Positions 1 to 13,910 of a stretch of 64,000 bases of DNA are shown here, one piece after another. The DNA comes from Avena insularis. Lineage: Eukaryota; Streptophyta; Magnoliopsida; Poales; Poaceae. Under the pieces are notes generated by a model. The model did no database searches, was not told the DNA's origin, and saw nothing but the letters and a program-made list of their open reading frames with translations. Numbering within the stretch: the first letter of the stretch is position 1; the number at the start of each line of letters is the position of its first letter. Where the stretch lies: the NCBI GenBank assembly GCA_023614405.1, contig CM042696.1, positions 334,357,211-334,421,210 on the forward strand, read 5' to 3'. A program made the position numbers and the translations under genes.

Positions 1-1850
1 GGATCCATATGTGGTATGCGGAAAGAACACATATGCAATGACTCCAGTTGTTTTAGTAAAAAGAGCACACATGCACTGACACTGGTGGATCCATGTGTGG
101 TCTCTAAAGAGAACACACATTTCAATGACACTGGTGGATCCATATGTGGTATGTCAAAAGAACACACGTGCAATGACTCCAGTTGTTATTAGTAAAAAGA
201 ACACACATGCAATGACACTGGTGGATCCATGTGTGGTCTCTGAAGAGAACACACATACAATGACTATAGCTATGATTAATGAGAAGAACACACATTTCAA
301 TGACACTGGTGTTTCCATTGTGGTATGTGAAAAGAATAGCCATGAAATGACTCCAGTTGTTGTTAGTAAAAAGAAAACACATACAATGACACTGGTGGAT
401 CCATGTGTGGTCTCTAAAGAGAACACACATGCAATGACTATAGCTGTGGTTAATGAGAAGAACACACATTTCAATGACGCAGGTGGATCCATATGCGGTA
501 TGTGAAAAGAACACACATGCAATGACTCCAGTTGTTGTTAGTAAAAAGAACAGACATGCAATGACACTGGTGGATCCATGTGTGGTCTTCGAAGAGAACA
601 CACATTTCAATGACATTGGTGGATCCATATGTGGTATGTGAAAAGAACACACATGCAATGACTCCGGTTGTTGTTAGTAAAAATAACACACATGCAATGA
701 CACTGGTGGATCCATGTGTGGTCTGTGAAGAGAACACACATGCAATGACTCTAGCTATGGTTAATGAGAAGAACACACATGCAATGACACTGGTGAATCC
801 ATAGGTGGATTATGAAAAGAACAAACATGCAATGACTCTAGTTGTTGTTAGTAAAAATAACACACATGCAATGACACTGGTGGATCCATGTGTGGTCTCT
901 AAAGAGAACACACATTTCAATGACACTGGTGGATCCATATGTGGCATGTGAAAAGAATAGTCATGAAATGACTCGAGTTGTTGTTAGTAAAAAGAACACA
1001 CATGCAATAACACTGGTGGATCTAGGTGTGGTCTGTGAAGAGAACACACATGCAATGACTCTGGTTGATCCATATGTCGTATCTGAAAAGAACACACATG
1101 CAATGACTCTAATTGTTGTTAGTAAAAAGAACACACATGCAATGACACTGGTGGATCCATGTGTGGTCTCTAAAGATAACACACATGCAATGACTCTAGT
1201 TGTGGTTAATGAGAAGAACACACATTTCAATGACACTGGTGGATCCATATGTGGTATGTGAAAAGAATAGTCATGAAATGACTCCAGTTGTTGTTAGTAA
1301 AAAGAACACAATTGCAATGACACGGGTGGATCAATGTGTGGTCTCTGAAGAGAACACACATGCAATAAGTCTAGCTGTGGTTAATGCTAAGAACACACAT
1401 TTCAATGACACAGGTGGATCAATATGTGGTATGTGAAAAAACACACATGCAATGACTCCAGTTGTTGTTAGTAAAAAAGAGCACACATGCAATGACACTG
1501 GTGGATCCATGTGTGGTCTCTGAAGAGAACACACATTTCAATGACACTGGTGGATCCATATGTGGTATGTGAAAAGAACACACATTCAATGACTCTAGTT
1601 GTTATTAGTAAAAAGAACACACATGCAATGACACTGGTGGATCCATGTGTGGTCTTTGAAGAGAAAACACATACAATGACTCTAGCTGTGGTTAATGAGA
1701 AGAACACACATTTCAATGACACTGGTGGATCCATATGTGGTATGTGAAAAGAATAGTCATGAAATGACTCCAGTTGTTGTTAGTAAAAAGAACACACATG
1801 CAATGACACTGGCGGATCTACATGTGGTCTCTGAAGAGAACACACATGCA
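1..1850. repeat. Higher-order repeat, copy at left edge
   Basis: The first 1.85 kb recurs nearly unchanged at 5465-7320, at an offset of 5464-5466 bp. The two copies share unusual module variants: a C module with TTGTTTTAGTAAAAAGAG near position 50 (5514), an A module with GGTCTTCGAAGAG near 584 (6049), and AGAAAACACATACAATGAC near 1661 (7127). They differ by scattered single-base changes and diverge near 1850/7330. The left limit is unknown because the window starts inside the repeat. Confidence 0.85.
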
Positions 1851-2320
1851 ATGACTCTGGTGGATCCATATGTCATATCTGAAAAGAACACACATGCAAT
1901 GACTCTAGTTGTTGTTAGTAAAAAGAACACACATGCAATGACACTGGTGGATCCATGTGTGGTCTCTGAAGATAACGCACATGCAATGACTCTATCTGTG
2001 GTTAATGAGAAGAACACACATTTCAATGACACAGGTGGATCCATATGTGGTATGTGAAAAGAATAGTCATGAAATGACTCTTCTTGTTGTTATTAAAAAG
2101 AACACACATGCAATGAAACGGGTGGATCCATGTGTGGTATCTAAAGAGAACACACATGCAATAAGTCTAGCTGTGGTTAATGCTAAGAGAACACATTTCA
2201 ATGACATAGGTGGATCCATATGTGGTATGTGAAAAGAACACACATGCAATGACTCCAATTGTTGTTAGTAAAAGAACAGACATGCAATGATACTGGTGGA
2301 TCCATGTGTGGTCTCTGAAG
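660..2320. repeat. 2.26-kb higher-order repeat, copy 1
   Basis: This segment recurs at 2919-4579 at a constant offset of 2259 bp. Both copies keep the same order of module variants, for example the GGATCTAGGTGTGG variant at about 1018 and 3277. Upstream, the offset changes to about 1900 bp because copy 2 carries roughly 358 bp of extra modules around 2530-2890. Boundaries are approximate and were judged by eye. Confidence 0.8.
952..975. repeat. Representative B* variant with a 6-bp dyad
   Basis: In many B modules the core CACACATGCA is replaced by TAGTCATGAA, which creates AGTCAT-GAA-ATGACT, a perfect 6-bp inverted repeat with a 3-nt centre (959-973 here). Module length stays 48 bp. The variant recurs throughout the array (for example near 1267, 5810, 13490, 21666 and 63345). 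It is usually found directly after a module with the TTTCAATGAC length variant, so the two variants are linked in the higher-order pattern. Confidence 0.85.
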
Positions 2321-2918
2321 AGAACACACATGCAATGACTATAGCTGTGGTTAATGAGAAGAACACACATTTCAATGACGCAGGTGGATCCATATGCGGT
2401 ATATGAAAAGAACACACATGCAATGACTCCAGTTGTTGTTAGTAAAAAGAACAGACATGCAATGACACTGGTGGATCCATGTGTGGTCTTCGAATAGACC
2501 ACACATTTCAATGACATTGGTGGATCCATATGTGGTATGTGAAAAGAACACACATGCAATGACTCTGGTTGTTGTTAGTAAAAAGAACACACATGCAATG
2601 ACACTGGTGGATCCATGTGTGGTCTCTGAAGAGAACACACATTTCAATGACACTGGTGGATCCATATGTGGTATGTGAAAAGAACACGCATGCAATGACT
2701 CCAGTTGTTGTTAGTACAAAGAGCACACATGCAATGACACTGGTGGATCCATGTGTGGTCTCTGAAGAGAACACACATGCAATGACACTGGTGGATCCAT
2801 GTGTGGTCTCTGAAGAGAACACACATGCAATGACTCTAGGTGTGGTTAATAAGAAGAACACACATGCAATGACACCGGTGGATCCATAGATGGATTGTGA
2901 AAAGAACACACATGCAAT

Positions 2919-4579
2919 GACTCCGGTTGTTGTTAGTAAAAATAACACACATGCAATGACACTGGTGGATCCATGTGTGGTCTGTGAAGAGAACACACAT
3001 GCAATGACTCTAGCTATGGTTAATGAGAAGAACACACATGCAATGACACTGGTGAATCCATAGGTGGATTATGAAAAGAACAAACATGCAATGACTCTAG
3101 TTGTTGTTAGTAAAAATAACACACATGCAATGACACTGGTGGATCCATGTGTGGTCTCTAAAGAGAACACACATTTCAATGACACTGGTGGATCCATATG
3201 TGGCATGTGAAAAGAATAGTCATGAAATGACTCGAGTTGTTGTTACTAAAAAGAACACACATGCAATAACACTGGTGGATCTAGGTGTGGTCTGTGAAGA
3301 GAACACACATGCAATGACTCTGGTTGATCCATATCTCGTATCTGAAAAGAACACACATGCAATGACTCTAGTTGTTGTTAGTAAAAAGAACACACATGCA
3401 ATGACACTGGTGGATCCATGTGTGGTCTCTAAAGATAACACACATGCAATGACTCTAGTTGTGGTTAATGAGAAGAACACACATTTCAATGACACTGGTG
3501 GATCCATATGTGGTATGTGAAAAGAATAGTCATGAAATGACTCCAGTTGTTGTTAGTAAAAAGAACACACATGCAATGACACAGGTGGATCCATGTGTGG
3601 TCTCTGAAGAGAACACACATGCAATAAGTCTAGCTGTGGTTAATGCTAAGAACACACATTTCAATGACACAGGTGGATCAATATGTGGTATGTGAAAAAA
3701 CACACATGCAATGACTCCAGTTGTTGTTAGTAAAAAAGAGCACACATGCAATTACACTGGTGGATCCATGTGTGGTCTCTGAAGAGAACACACATTTCAA
3801 TGACACTGGTGGATCCATATGTGGTATGTGAAAAGAACACACATGCAATGACTCTAGTTGTTATTAGTAAAAAGAACACACATGCAATGACACTGGTGGA
3901 TCCATGTGTGGTCTTTGAAGAGAAAACACATACAATGACTCTAGCTGTGGTTAATGAGAAGAACACACATTTCAATGACACTGGTGGATCCATATGTGGT
4001 ATGTGAAAAGAATAGTCATGAAATGACTCCAGTTGTTGTTAGTAAAAAGAACACACATGCAATGACACTGGTGGATCGACGTGTGGTCTCTGAAGAGAAC
4101 ACACATGCAATGACTCTGGTGGATCCATATGTCATATCTGAAAAGAACACACATGCAACGACTCCAGTTGTTGTTAGTAAAAAGAACACACATGCAATGA
4201 CACTGGTGGATCCATGTGTGGGCTCTGAAGATAACGCACATGCAATGACTCTATCTGTGGTTAATGAGAAGAACACACATTTCAATGACACAGGTGGATC
4301 CATATGTGGTATGTGAAAAGAATAGTCATGAAATGACTCCAGTTGTTGTTATTAAAAAGAACACACATGCAATGAAACGGGTGGATCCATGTGTGGTATC
4401 TAAAGAGAACACACATGCAATAAGTCTAGCTGTGGTTAATGCTAAGAGAACACATTTCAATGACATAGGTGGATCCATATGTGGTATGTGAAAAGAACAC
4501 ACATGCAATGACTCCAATTGTTGTTAGTAAAAGAACAGACATGCAATGATACTGGTGGATCCATGTGTGGTCTTTGAAG
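2919..4579. repeat. 2.26-kb higher-order repeat, copy 2
   Basis: This is the partner of 660-2320. The order and variants of the modules match over about 1.66 kb with scattered substitutions. Just upstream, at 2745 and 2793, two A modules lie in direct tandem (48-bp spacing), part of the extra material that separates the two copies. Confidence 0.8.
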
Positions 4580-5464
4580 AGAACACACATGCAATGACTC
4601 TAGCTATGGTTAATGAGAAGAACACAAATTTCAATGACACTAGTGGATCCATATGTTGTATGTGAAAAGAACACACATGCAATGACTCTAGTTGTTGTTA
4701 GTAAAAAGAACACACATGCAATAACACTGGTGGATCCATGTGTGGTCTCTGAAGAGAACACACATTTCAATGACACTGGTGGATCCATATCTGGTATGTA
4801 AAAAGAATAGTCATGAAATGACTCTAGTTGTTGTTAGTAAAAAGAACACACATGCAATGACACTAGTGGATCCAGGTGTGGTCTCTGCAGAGAACACACA
4901 TGCAATGAATCTGGTGGATCCATATGTGGTATCTGAAAAGAACACACATGCAATGACTCTAGTTGTTGTTAGTAAAAAGAACACACATGCAATGACGCTG
5001 GTGGATCCATGTGTCTAGCTTTGTTTAAAGATAAGAACACACATTCCAATGGCACGGGTGGATCCATATGTGGTATGTGAAAAGAACACACGTGCAATGA
5101 CTCCAGTTGTTGTTAGTAAAAAGAACACATATGCAATGACACTGGTGGATCCTTGTGTGGTCTCTGAAGAGAACACACATGCAATGACACTGGTGGATCC
5201 ATATGTGGTATGTGAAAAGAGCACACATGCAATGACACTGGTTGTTTTAGTAAAAAGAGCACACATGCAATGACACTGGTGGATCCATGTGTGGTCTCTG
5301 AAGAGAACACACATTTCAATGACACTTGTGGATCCATATGTGGTATGTGAAAAGAACACACATGCAATGACTCCAGTTGTTGTTAGTAAAAGGAACACAC
5401 ATGAAATGACACTAGTGGATCCATGTGTGGTCTCTGAAGAGAACACACGTGCAATGACACTGGT

Positions 5465-7320
5465 GGATCCATATGTGGTATGTGGAAAGAACACATATGC
5501 AATGACTCCAGTTGTTTTAGTAAAAAGAGCACACATGCACTAACACTGGTGGATCCATGTGTGGTCTCTAAAGAGAACACACATTTCAATGACACTGGTG
5601 GATCCATATGTGGTATGTCAAAAGAACACACATGCAATGACTCCAGTTGTTATTAGTAAAAAGAACACGAATGCAATGACACTGGTGGATCCATGTGTGG
5701 TCTCTGAAGAGAACACACATACAATGACTCTATCTATGGTTAATGAGAAGAACACACATTTCAATGACACTGGTGGATCCATATGTGGTATGTGAAAAGA
5801 ATAGTCATGAAATGACTCTAGTTGTTGTTAGTAAAAAGAACACACAAACAATGACACTGGTGGATCCATGTGTGGTCTCTAAAGAGAACACACATGCAAT
5901 GACTATAGCTATGGTTAATGAGAAGAACACACATTTCAATGACGCAGGTGGATCCATATGCGGTATGTGAAAAGAACACACATGCAATGACTCCAGTTGT
6001 TGTTAGTAAAAAGAACAGACATGCAATGACACTGGTGGATCCATGTGTGGTCTTCGAAGAGAACACACATTTCAATGACATTGGTGGATCCATATGTGGT
6101 ATGTGAAAAGAACACACATGCAATGACTCCGGTTGTTGTTAGTAAAAATAACACACATGCAACCACACTGGTGGATCCATGTGTGGTCTGTGAAGAGAAC
6201 ACACATGCAATGACTCTAGCTATGGATAATGAGAAGAACGCACATGCAATGACACTGGTGGATCCATAGGTGGATTATGAAAAGAACAAACATGCAATGA
6301 CTCTAGTTGTTGTTAGTAAAAATAACACACATTTCAATGACACTGGTGGATCCATGTGTGGTCTCTAAAGAGAACACACATTTCAATGACACTGGTGGAT
6401 CCATATGTGGCATGTGAAAAGAATAGTCATGAAATGACTCCAGTTGTTGTTAGTAAAAAGAACACACATGCAATAACACTGGTGGATCTAGGTCTGGTCT
6501 GTGAAGAGAACACACATGCAATGACTCTGGTTGATCCATATGTCGTATCTGAAAAGAACACACATGCAATGACTCTAGTTGTTGTTAGTAAAAAGAACAC
6601 ACATGCAATGACACTGGTGGATCCATGTGTGGTCTCTAAAGATAACACACATGCAAAGACTCTAGTTGTGGTTAATGAGAAGAACACACATTTCAATGAC
6701 ACTGGTGGATCCATATGTGGTATGTGAAAAGAATAGTCATGAAATGACTCTAGTTGTTGTTAGTAAAAAGAACACACATGCAATGACACGGGTGGATCCA
6801 TGTGTGGTCTCTGAAGAGAACACACATGCAATAAGTCTAGCTGTGGTTAATGCTAAGAACACACATTTCAATGACACAGGTGGATCAATATGTGGTATGT
6901 GAAAAAACACACATGCAATGACTCCAGTTGTTGTTAGTAAAAAAGAGCACACATGCAATGACACTGGTGGATCCATGTGTGGTCTCTGAAGAGAACACAC
7001 ATTTCAATGACACTGGTGGATCCATATGTGGTATGTGAAAAGAACACACATGCAATGACTCTAGTTGTTATTAGTAAAAAGAACACACATGCAATGACAC
7101 TGGTGGATCCATGTGTGGTCTTTGAAGAGAAAACACATACAATGACTCTAGCTGTGGTTAATGAGAAGAACACACATTTCAATGACACTGGTGGATCCAT
7201 ATGTGGTATGTGAAAAGAATAGTCATGAAATGACTCCAGTTGTTGTTAGTAAAAAGAACACACATGCAATGACACTGGTGGATCTACGTGTGGTCTCTGA
7301 AGAGAACACACATGCAATGA
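5465..7320. repeat. Higher-order repeat, second copy of the 1-1850 segment
   Basis: This matches positions 1-1850 at an offset of 5464-5466 bp. It also contains a third version of part of the 2.26-kb repeat: 6356-7213 corresponds to 3149-4006 at an offset of about 3207 bp. It ends near 7327, where the array switches to the repeat shared with 10715-12204. Confidence 0.85.
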
Positions 7321-7326
7321 CCCTGG

Positions 7327-8840
7327 TGGATCCATGTGTCGTCTCTGAAGAGAACACACATGGAATGACACTGGTGGATCCATATGTGGTATGTGAAAAG
7401 AACACACATGAAATGACTCCAGTTGTTGTTAGTAAAAAGAACACACATGCAATGACACTGGTGGATCCATGTGTGGTCTCTGAAGAGAACACACATTTCA
7501 ATAACACTGTTGGATCCATATGTGGTATGTGAAAAGAACACACTTGCAATGACTCCAGTTGTTGTTAGTAAAAAGAACACACATGCAATGACATTGGTGG
7601 ATCCATGTGTGGTCTCTGAAGAGAACACACCTGCAATGACTCTAGTTGTGGTTAATAAGAAGAACATAGATTTCAATGACACAGGTGGATCCATATGTGG
7701 TATGTGAAAAGAACACACATGAAATGACTCTAGTTGTTGTTAGTAAAAAGAGCACACATGCAATGACACTGGTGGATCCATGTGTGGTCTCTATAAATAA
7801 CACACATTTCAATGACACTGGTGGATCCATATGTGGTATGTGAGAAGAACATACATGCAATGACTCTAGTTGTTGTTAGTAAAAAGAACACACATGCAAT
7901 GATACTGGTGGATCCATGTGTTGTCTCTGAAGACAACACACATGCAATGACTCTAGTTGTGGTTAATGAGAAGAACACACATTTCAATGACACTAGTGGA
8001 TCCACATGTGGTATGTGAAAAGAACACACATGCAATGACTCTAGTTGTTGTTCGTAAAAAGAACACACATGCAATGACACTGGTGGATCCATGTGTGGTC
8101 TCTGAACAGAACACACATTTCAATGACACTGGTGGATCCATATGTGGTATGTGAAAAGAATAGTCATGAAATGACTCCACTTGTTGTTAGTAAAAAGAAC
8201 ACACATGCAATGACACTGGTGGATCCATATGTGGTCTCTGAAGATAACACACATGCAATGACTCTAGCTGTGGTTAATGAGAAGAAAACATATTTCATTG
8301 ACACTGGTGGATCCATATGTGGTATGTGGAAAGAATAGTCAAGAAATTGCTCCAGTTTTTGTTAGTAAAAAGAACACACATGCAATCACACTGGTGGATC
8401 CATGTGTCGTCTCTAAAGAGAACACACATGCAATGACACTGGTGGATCCATATGTGGTATGTGAAAAGAACACACATGAAATGACTCCAGTTGTTGTTAG
8501 TAAAAAGAACACACATGCAATGAAACTGGTGGATCCATGTGTGGTCTCTAAAGAGAACACACATTTCAATGACACTGGTGGATCCATATGTGGTATGTGA
8601 AAAGAACACACTTGCAATGACTCTAGTTGTTGTTAGTAAAAAGAACACACATGCAATAACATTGGTGGATCCATGTGTGGTCTCTGAAGAGAGCACACAT
8701 GCATTGACTCTAGCTGTGGTTAGTAAGAAGAACACAGATTTCAATGACACAGGTGGATCCATATGTGGTATGTGAAACGAACACACATGAAATGACTCTA
8801 CTTGTTGTTAGTAAAAAGAGCACACATGCAATGACACTGG
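7327..8840. repeat. 3.4-kb-spaced higher-order repeat, copy 1
   Basis: This recurs at 10715-12204 at an offset of 3388 bp that falls to 3364 bp through two small deletions in the second copy (near 11420 and 11781). Diagnostic variants are a D module with AAGAACATAGATTTC at about 7660, an A module with CTCTATAAATAAC at 7789, and AAGAAATTGCTCCAG at about 8341. A further 1,029-bp repetition links 8539-8900 with 9568-9930. Confidence 0.8.
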
Positions 8841-10714
8841 TGGATCCATGTGTTGTCTCTGAAGAGAACACACATTTCAATGACACTGGTGGATCCATAT
8901 GTGGTATGTCAAAATAACACACATCCAATGACTCTAGTTGTTGTTAGTAAAAATAAAACACATGCAATGACACTAGTGGATCCATGTGTGGTCTCTGAAG
9001 AGAACACACGGATGCAATGACTCTGTTGGATCCATATGTGGTATGTGAAAAGAGCACACATGCAATGACTCTAGTTGTTGTTAGTAAAAAGAACACACAT
9101 GCAATGACACTGGTGGATCCATGTGTGGTCTATGAAGATAACACACATGCAATGACTCTAGCTGTGGTTAATGAGAAGAACACATATTTCAATGACACTG
9201 GTGGATCCATATGTGGTATGTGAAAAGAATAGTCAAGAAATTGCTCCAGTTTTTGTTAGTAAAAAGAACACACATGCAATGAAACTGGTGGATCCATGTG
9301 TCGTCTCTCAAGAGAACACACATGCAATGACACTGGTGGATCCATATGTGGTATGTGAAAAGAACACACATGAAATGACTCCAGTTGTTGTTAGTAAAAA
9401 GAACACACATGCAATGACACTGGTGGATCCATGTGTGGTCTCTAAAGAGAACACACATGCAATGACACTGGTGGATCCATATGTGGTATGTGAAAAGAAC
9501 AAACATGAAATGACTCCAGTTGTTGTTAGTAAAAAGAACACACATGCAATGAAACTGGTGGATCCATGTGTGGTCTCTGAAGAGAACACACATTTCAATG
9601 ACACTGGTGGATCCATATGTGGTATGTGAAAAGAACACACTTGCAATGACTCCAGTTGTTGTTAGTAAAAAGAACACACATGCAATAACATTGGTGGATC
9701 CATGTGTGGTCTCTGAAGAGAGCACACATGCATTGACTCTAGCTGTGGTTAATAAGAAGAACACAGATTTCAATGACACAGGTGGATCCAGATGTGGTAT
9801 GTGAAACGAACACACATGAAATGACTCTACTTGTTGTTAGTAAAAAGAGCACACATGCAATGACACTGGTGGATCCATGTGTGGTCTCTGAAGAGAACAC
9901 ACATTTCAATGACACTGGTGGATCCATATGTGGTATGTGAAAATAACACACATCAAATGACTCTAGTTGTTGTTAGTAAAAATAAAACACATGCAATGAC
10001 ACTAGTGGATCCATGTGTGGTATCTGAAGAGAACACACAGATGCAATGACTCTGGTGGATCCATATGTGGTATGTGAAAAGAACACACATGCAATGACTC
10101 TAGTTGTTGTTAGTAAAAAGAACACACATGCAATGACACTGGTGGATCCATGTGTGGTCAATGAAGATAACACACATACAATGACTCTAGCTGTGGTTAA
10201 TGAGAAGAACACATATTTCAATGACACTGGTGGATCCATATGTGGTATGTGAAAAGAATAGTCAAGAAATTGCTCCAGTTTTTGTTAGTAAAAAGAACAC
10301 ACATGCAATGACACTAGTGGATCCATGTGTCGTCTCTCAAGAGAACACACATGCAATGAAACTGGTGGATCCATATGTGGTATGTGAAAAGAACACACAT
10401 GAAATGACTCCAGTTGTTGTTAGTAAAAAGAACACACATGCAATGACACTAGTGGATCCATATGTGGTATGTGAAAAGAACACACTTGCAATGACTCCAG
10501 TTGTTGTTAGTAAAAAGAACACACATGCAATGACACTGTTGGATCCATATGTGGTCTCTGAAGATAACACACATGCAATGACTCTAGCTTTGGTTAATGA
10601 GAAGAACACATATTTCATTGACACTGGTGGATCCATATGTGGTATGTGAAAAGAATAGTCAAGAAATTGCTCCAGTTTTTGTTAGTAAAAAGAACACACA
10701 TGCAATGACACTGG

Positions 10715-12204
10715 TGGATCCATGTGTCGTCTCTGAAGAGAACACACATGGAATGACACTGGTGGATCCATATGTGGTATGTGAAAAGAACACACATGAA
10801 ATGACTCCAGTTGTTGTTAGTAAAAAGAACACACATGCAATGACACTGGTGGATCCATGTGTGGTCTCTAAAGAGAACACACATTTCAATAACACTGGTG
10901 GATCCATATGTGGTATGTGAAAAGAACACACTTGCAATGACTCCAGTTGTTGTTAGTAAAAAGAACACACATGCAATGACATTGGTGGATCCATGTGTGG
11001 TCTCTGAAGAGAACACACATGCAATGACTCTAGTTGTGGTTAATAAGAAGAACATAGATTTCAATGACACTGGTGGATCCATATGTGGTATGTGAAAAGA
11101 ACACACATGAAATGACTCTAGTTGTTGTTAGTAAAAAGAGCACACATGCAATGACACTGGTGGATCCATGTGTGGTCTCTATAAATAACACACATTTCAA
11201 TGACAATGGTGGATCCATATGTGGTATGTGAGAAGAACATACATGCAATGACTCTAGTTGTTGTTAGTAAAAAGAACACACATGCAATGATACTGGTGGA
11301 TCCATGTGTTGTCTCTGAAGACAACACACATGCAATGACTCTAGTTGTTGTTAATGAGAAGAACACACATTTCAATTACACTAGTGGATCCACACGTGGT
11401 ATGTGAAAAGAACACACATGAATCTAGTTGTTGTTTGTAAAAAGAACACACATGCAATGACACTGGTGGATCCATGTGTGGTCTCTGAACAGAACACACA
11501 TTTCAATGACACTGGTGGATCCATATGTGGTATGTGAAAAGAATAGTCATGAAATGACTCCACTTGTTGTTAGTAAAAAGAACACACATGCAATGACACT
11601 GGTGGATCCATATGTGGTCTCTGAAGATAACACACATGCAATGACTCTAGCTGTGGTTAATGAGAAGAAAACATATTTCATTGACACTGGTGGATCCATA
11701 TGTGGTATGTGGAAAGAATAGTCAAGAAATTGCTCCAGATTTTGTTAGTAAAAAGAACACACATGCAATCACACTGGTGGAGAGAACACACATGCAATGA
11801 CACTGGTGGATCCATATGTGGTATGTGAAAAGAACACACATGAAATGACTCCAGTTGTTGTTAGTAAAAAGAACACACATGCAATGAAACTGGTGGATCC
11901 ATGTGTGGTCTCTGAAGAGAACACACATTTCAATGACACTGGTGGATCCATATGTGGTATGTGAAAAGAACACACTTGCAATGACTCTAGTTGTTGTTAG
12001 TAAAAAGAACACACATGCAATAACATTGGTGGATCCATGTGTGGTCTCTGAAGAGAGCACACATGCATTGACTCTAGCTGTGGTTAATAAGAAGAACACA
12101 GATTTCAATGACAGAGGTGGATCCATATGTGGTATGTGAAACGAACACACATGAAATGACTCTACTTGTTGTTAGTAAAAAGAGCACACATGCAATGACA
12201 CTGG
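10715..12204. repeat. 3.4-kb-spaced higher-order repeat, copy 2
   Basis: This is the partner of 7327-8840. Relative to copy 1 it lacks about 5 bp near 11420 and about 20 bp near 11781, where a module junction is fused (GGTGGAGAGAACACAC in place of a full A-module start). The latter looks like a deletion between short matches within one module. Confidence 0.78.
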
Positions 12205-13643
12205 TGGATCCATGTGTGGTCTCTATAGATAACACACATTTCAATGACATTGGTGGATCCATATGTGGTATGTGAGAAGAACATACATGCAATGACTCCA
12301 GTTGTTGTTAGTAAAAAGAACACACATGCAATGATACTGGTGGATCCATGTGTTGTCTCTGAAGTCAACACACATGCAATGACTCTAGCCGTGGTTAATG
12401 AGAAGAACACACATTTCAATGACACTAGTGGATCCATATGTGGTATGTGAAAAGAACACACATGCAATGACTCTAGTTGTTGTTCGTAAAAAGAACACAT
12501 ATGCAATGACACTGGTGGATCCATGTGTGGTCTCTGAAGAGAACACACATTTCAATGACACTGGTGGATCCATATGTGGTATGTGAAAAGAACACACATG
12601 AAATGACTCAAGTTGTTGTTAGTAAAAGAACACAATGCAATGACACTGGTGGATCCATGTGTGGTCTCTGAAGAGAACACATATTTCAATCACACTGGTG
12701 GATCCATATGTGGTATGTGAAAATATCACACATGCAATGACTCCAGTTGTTGTCAGTAAAAAGAACACACATGCAATGACACTGGTGGATCCAGGTGTGG
12801 TCTCTGAAGAGAGCACACATGCAATGGCTCTAGCTGTGGTTAATGAGAAGAACACACATGCAATGACACTAGTGGATCCATAGGAGGATTGTGAAAAGAA
12901 CAAACATGCAATTACTCTAATTGTTGTTAGTAAAAAGAACACACATGCAATGACACTGGTGGATCCATGTCTGTTCTCTGAAGAGAACACACATTTCAAT
13001 GACACTGGTGGATCCATATATGGTATGTGAAAAGAATAGTCATGAAATGACTCCAGTTGTTGTTAGTAAAAAGATCACATATGCAATGCCGCTGGTGGAT
13101 CCATGTGTGGTCTCTGAAGAGAACACACATTTCAATGACACTGGTGGATCCATATGTGGTATGTGAAAAGAACACACATGCAATGACTCAAGTTGTTGTT
13201 AGTAAAAAGAACACACATGCAATGATACTGGTGGATCCATGTGTGTTCTCCGAAGAGAACACACATGCAATGACTCTAGCTGTGGTTAATGAGAAGAACA
13301 CACATACAATGACACTGGTGGATCCATAGGTGGATTGTGAAAAGAACACACATGAAATGAATCTGGTTGTTGTTAGTAAAAAGAACGCACATGCAATGAC
13401 ACTAGTGGATCCACGTGTGGTCTCTGAAGAGAACACACATTTCAATGACACTAGTGGATCAATATGTGGTATGTGAAAAGAATAGCCATGAAATGACTCC
13501 AGTTGTTGTTAGTAAAAAGAACACACATGCAATGATACTGGTGGATCCATGTGTGGTCTCTGAACAGAACACACATGCAATGACTCTGGTGGATCCATAT
13601 GTGCTATGTGAAAAGAACACACATGCAATGACTCCAATTGTTG

Positions 13644-13648
13644 TTAGT
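13644..13648. repeat. Left target-site duplication TTAGT of the large LTR
   Basis: TTAGT directly precedes the 5' TG of the inserted element and is repeated at 18206-18210. Joining the flanks at one copy restores an ordinary C module (TGTTGTTAGTAAAAAGAAC), so the insertion was clean and the satellite predates it. Confidence 0.93.
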
Positions 13649-13910
13649 TGTGGCATCCCGCTAAAACCACTACTAGAAAATCGCGGTGTTTTTGTGTTGC
13701 GCATCATCATGACTGCAGGCTCATGTCATCATGCCACCTTGCATTTGAGCATCGTCATGTCATCTTGCATTTGTTTGCATAAAACTATTTTCGAAAAGTC
13801 TAGTTTTGGTTTCCTAAATACCCCGTCTTTATTTCAAATCAGAACTCTGGTCTTTTCTGGGTCTTTTATTTGTCTAAAAAGTATTTACAAAAGTCTTAAA
13901 ATTAAAAGAA

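Larger units (their letters stand above)
1..13648. repeat. Modular satellite array, block 1
   Basis: This is an uninterrupted head-to-tail tandem array that continues off the left edge of the window. It is built from 48-bp modules beginning GGATCC (type A with GTGTGGTCTCTGAAGAG, type B with ATGTGGTATGTGAAAAG) and 39-bp modules lacking that start (type C with TGTTGTTAGTAAAAAG, type D with TGTGGTTAATGAGAAG). All share the core AACACACATGCAATGAC. Module identity is high but not complete, and long higher-order repeats are superimposed. No spacer sequence occurs between modules. Many open frames exist on both strands, but they are made only of translated repeat and end at recurrent 1-bp length variants, so no gene is called. 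I do not recognise the family by name; its module sizes do not match the Triticeae satellites I know (about 120, 340, 380 or 550 bp). Confidence 0.97.

Noticed and set aside
95..13500. Hundreds of open frames of 60-210 codons in the satellite, on both strands, with repeated peptides such as VCEKNTHAMT and FFSHTTYGST
   Set aside because: They are translations of 39/48-bp modules whose lengths are multiples of three. They overlap on opposite strands, end at the recurrent 1-bp variant, and show no domain or gene context.
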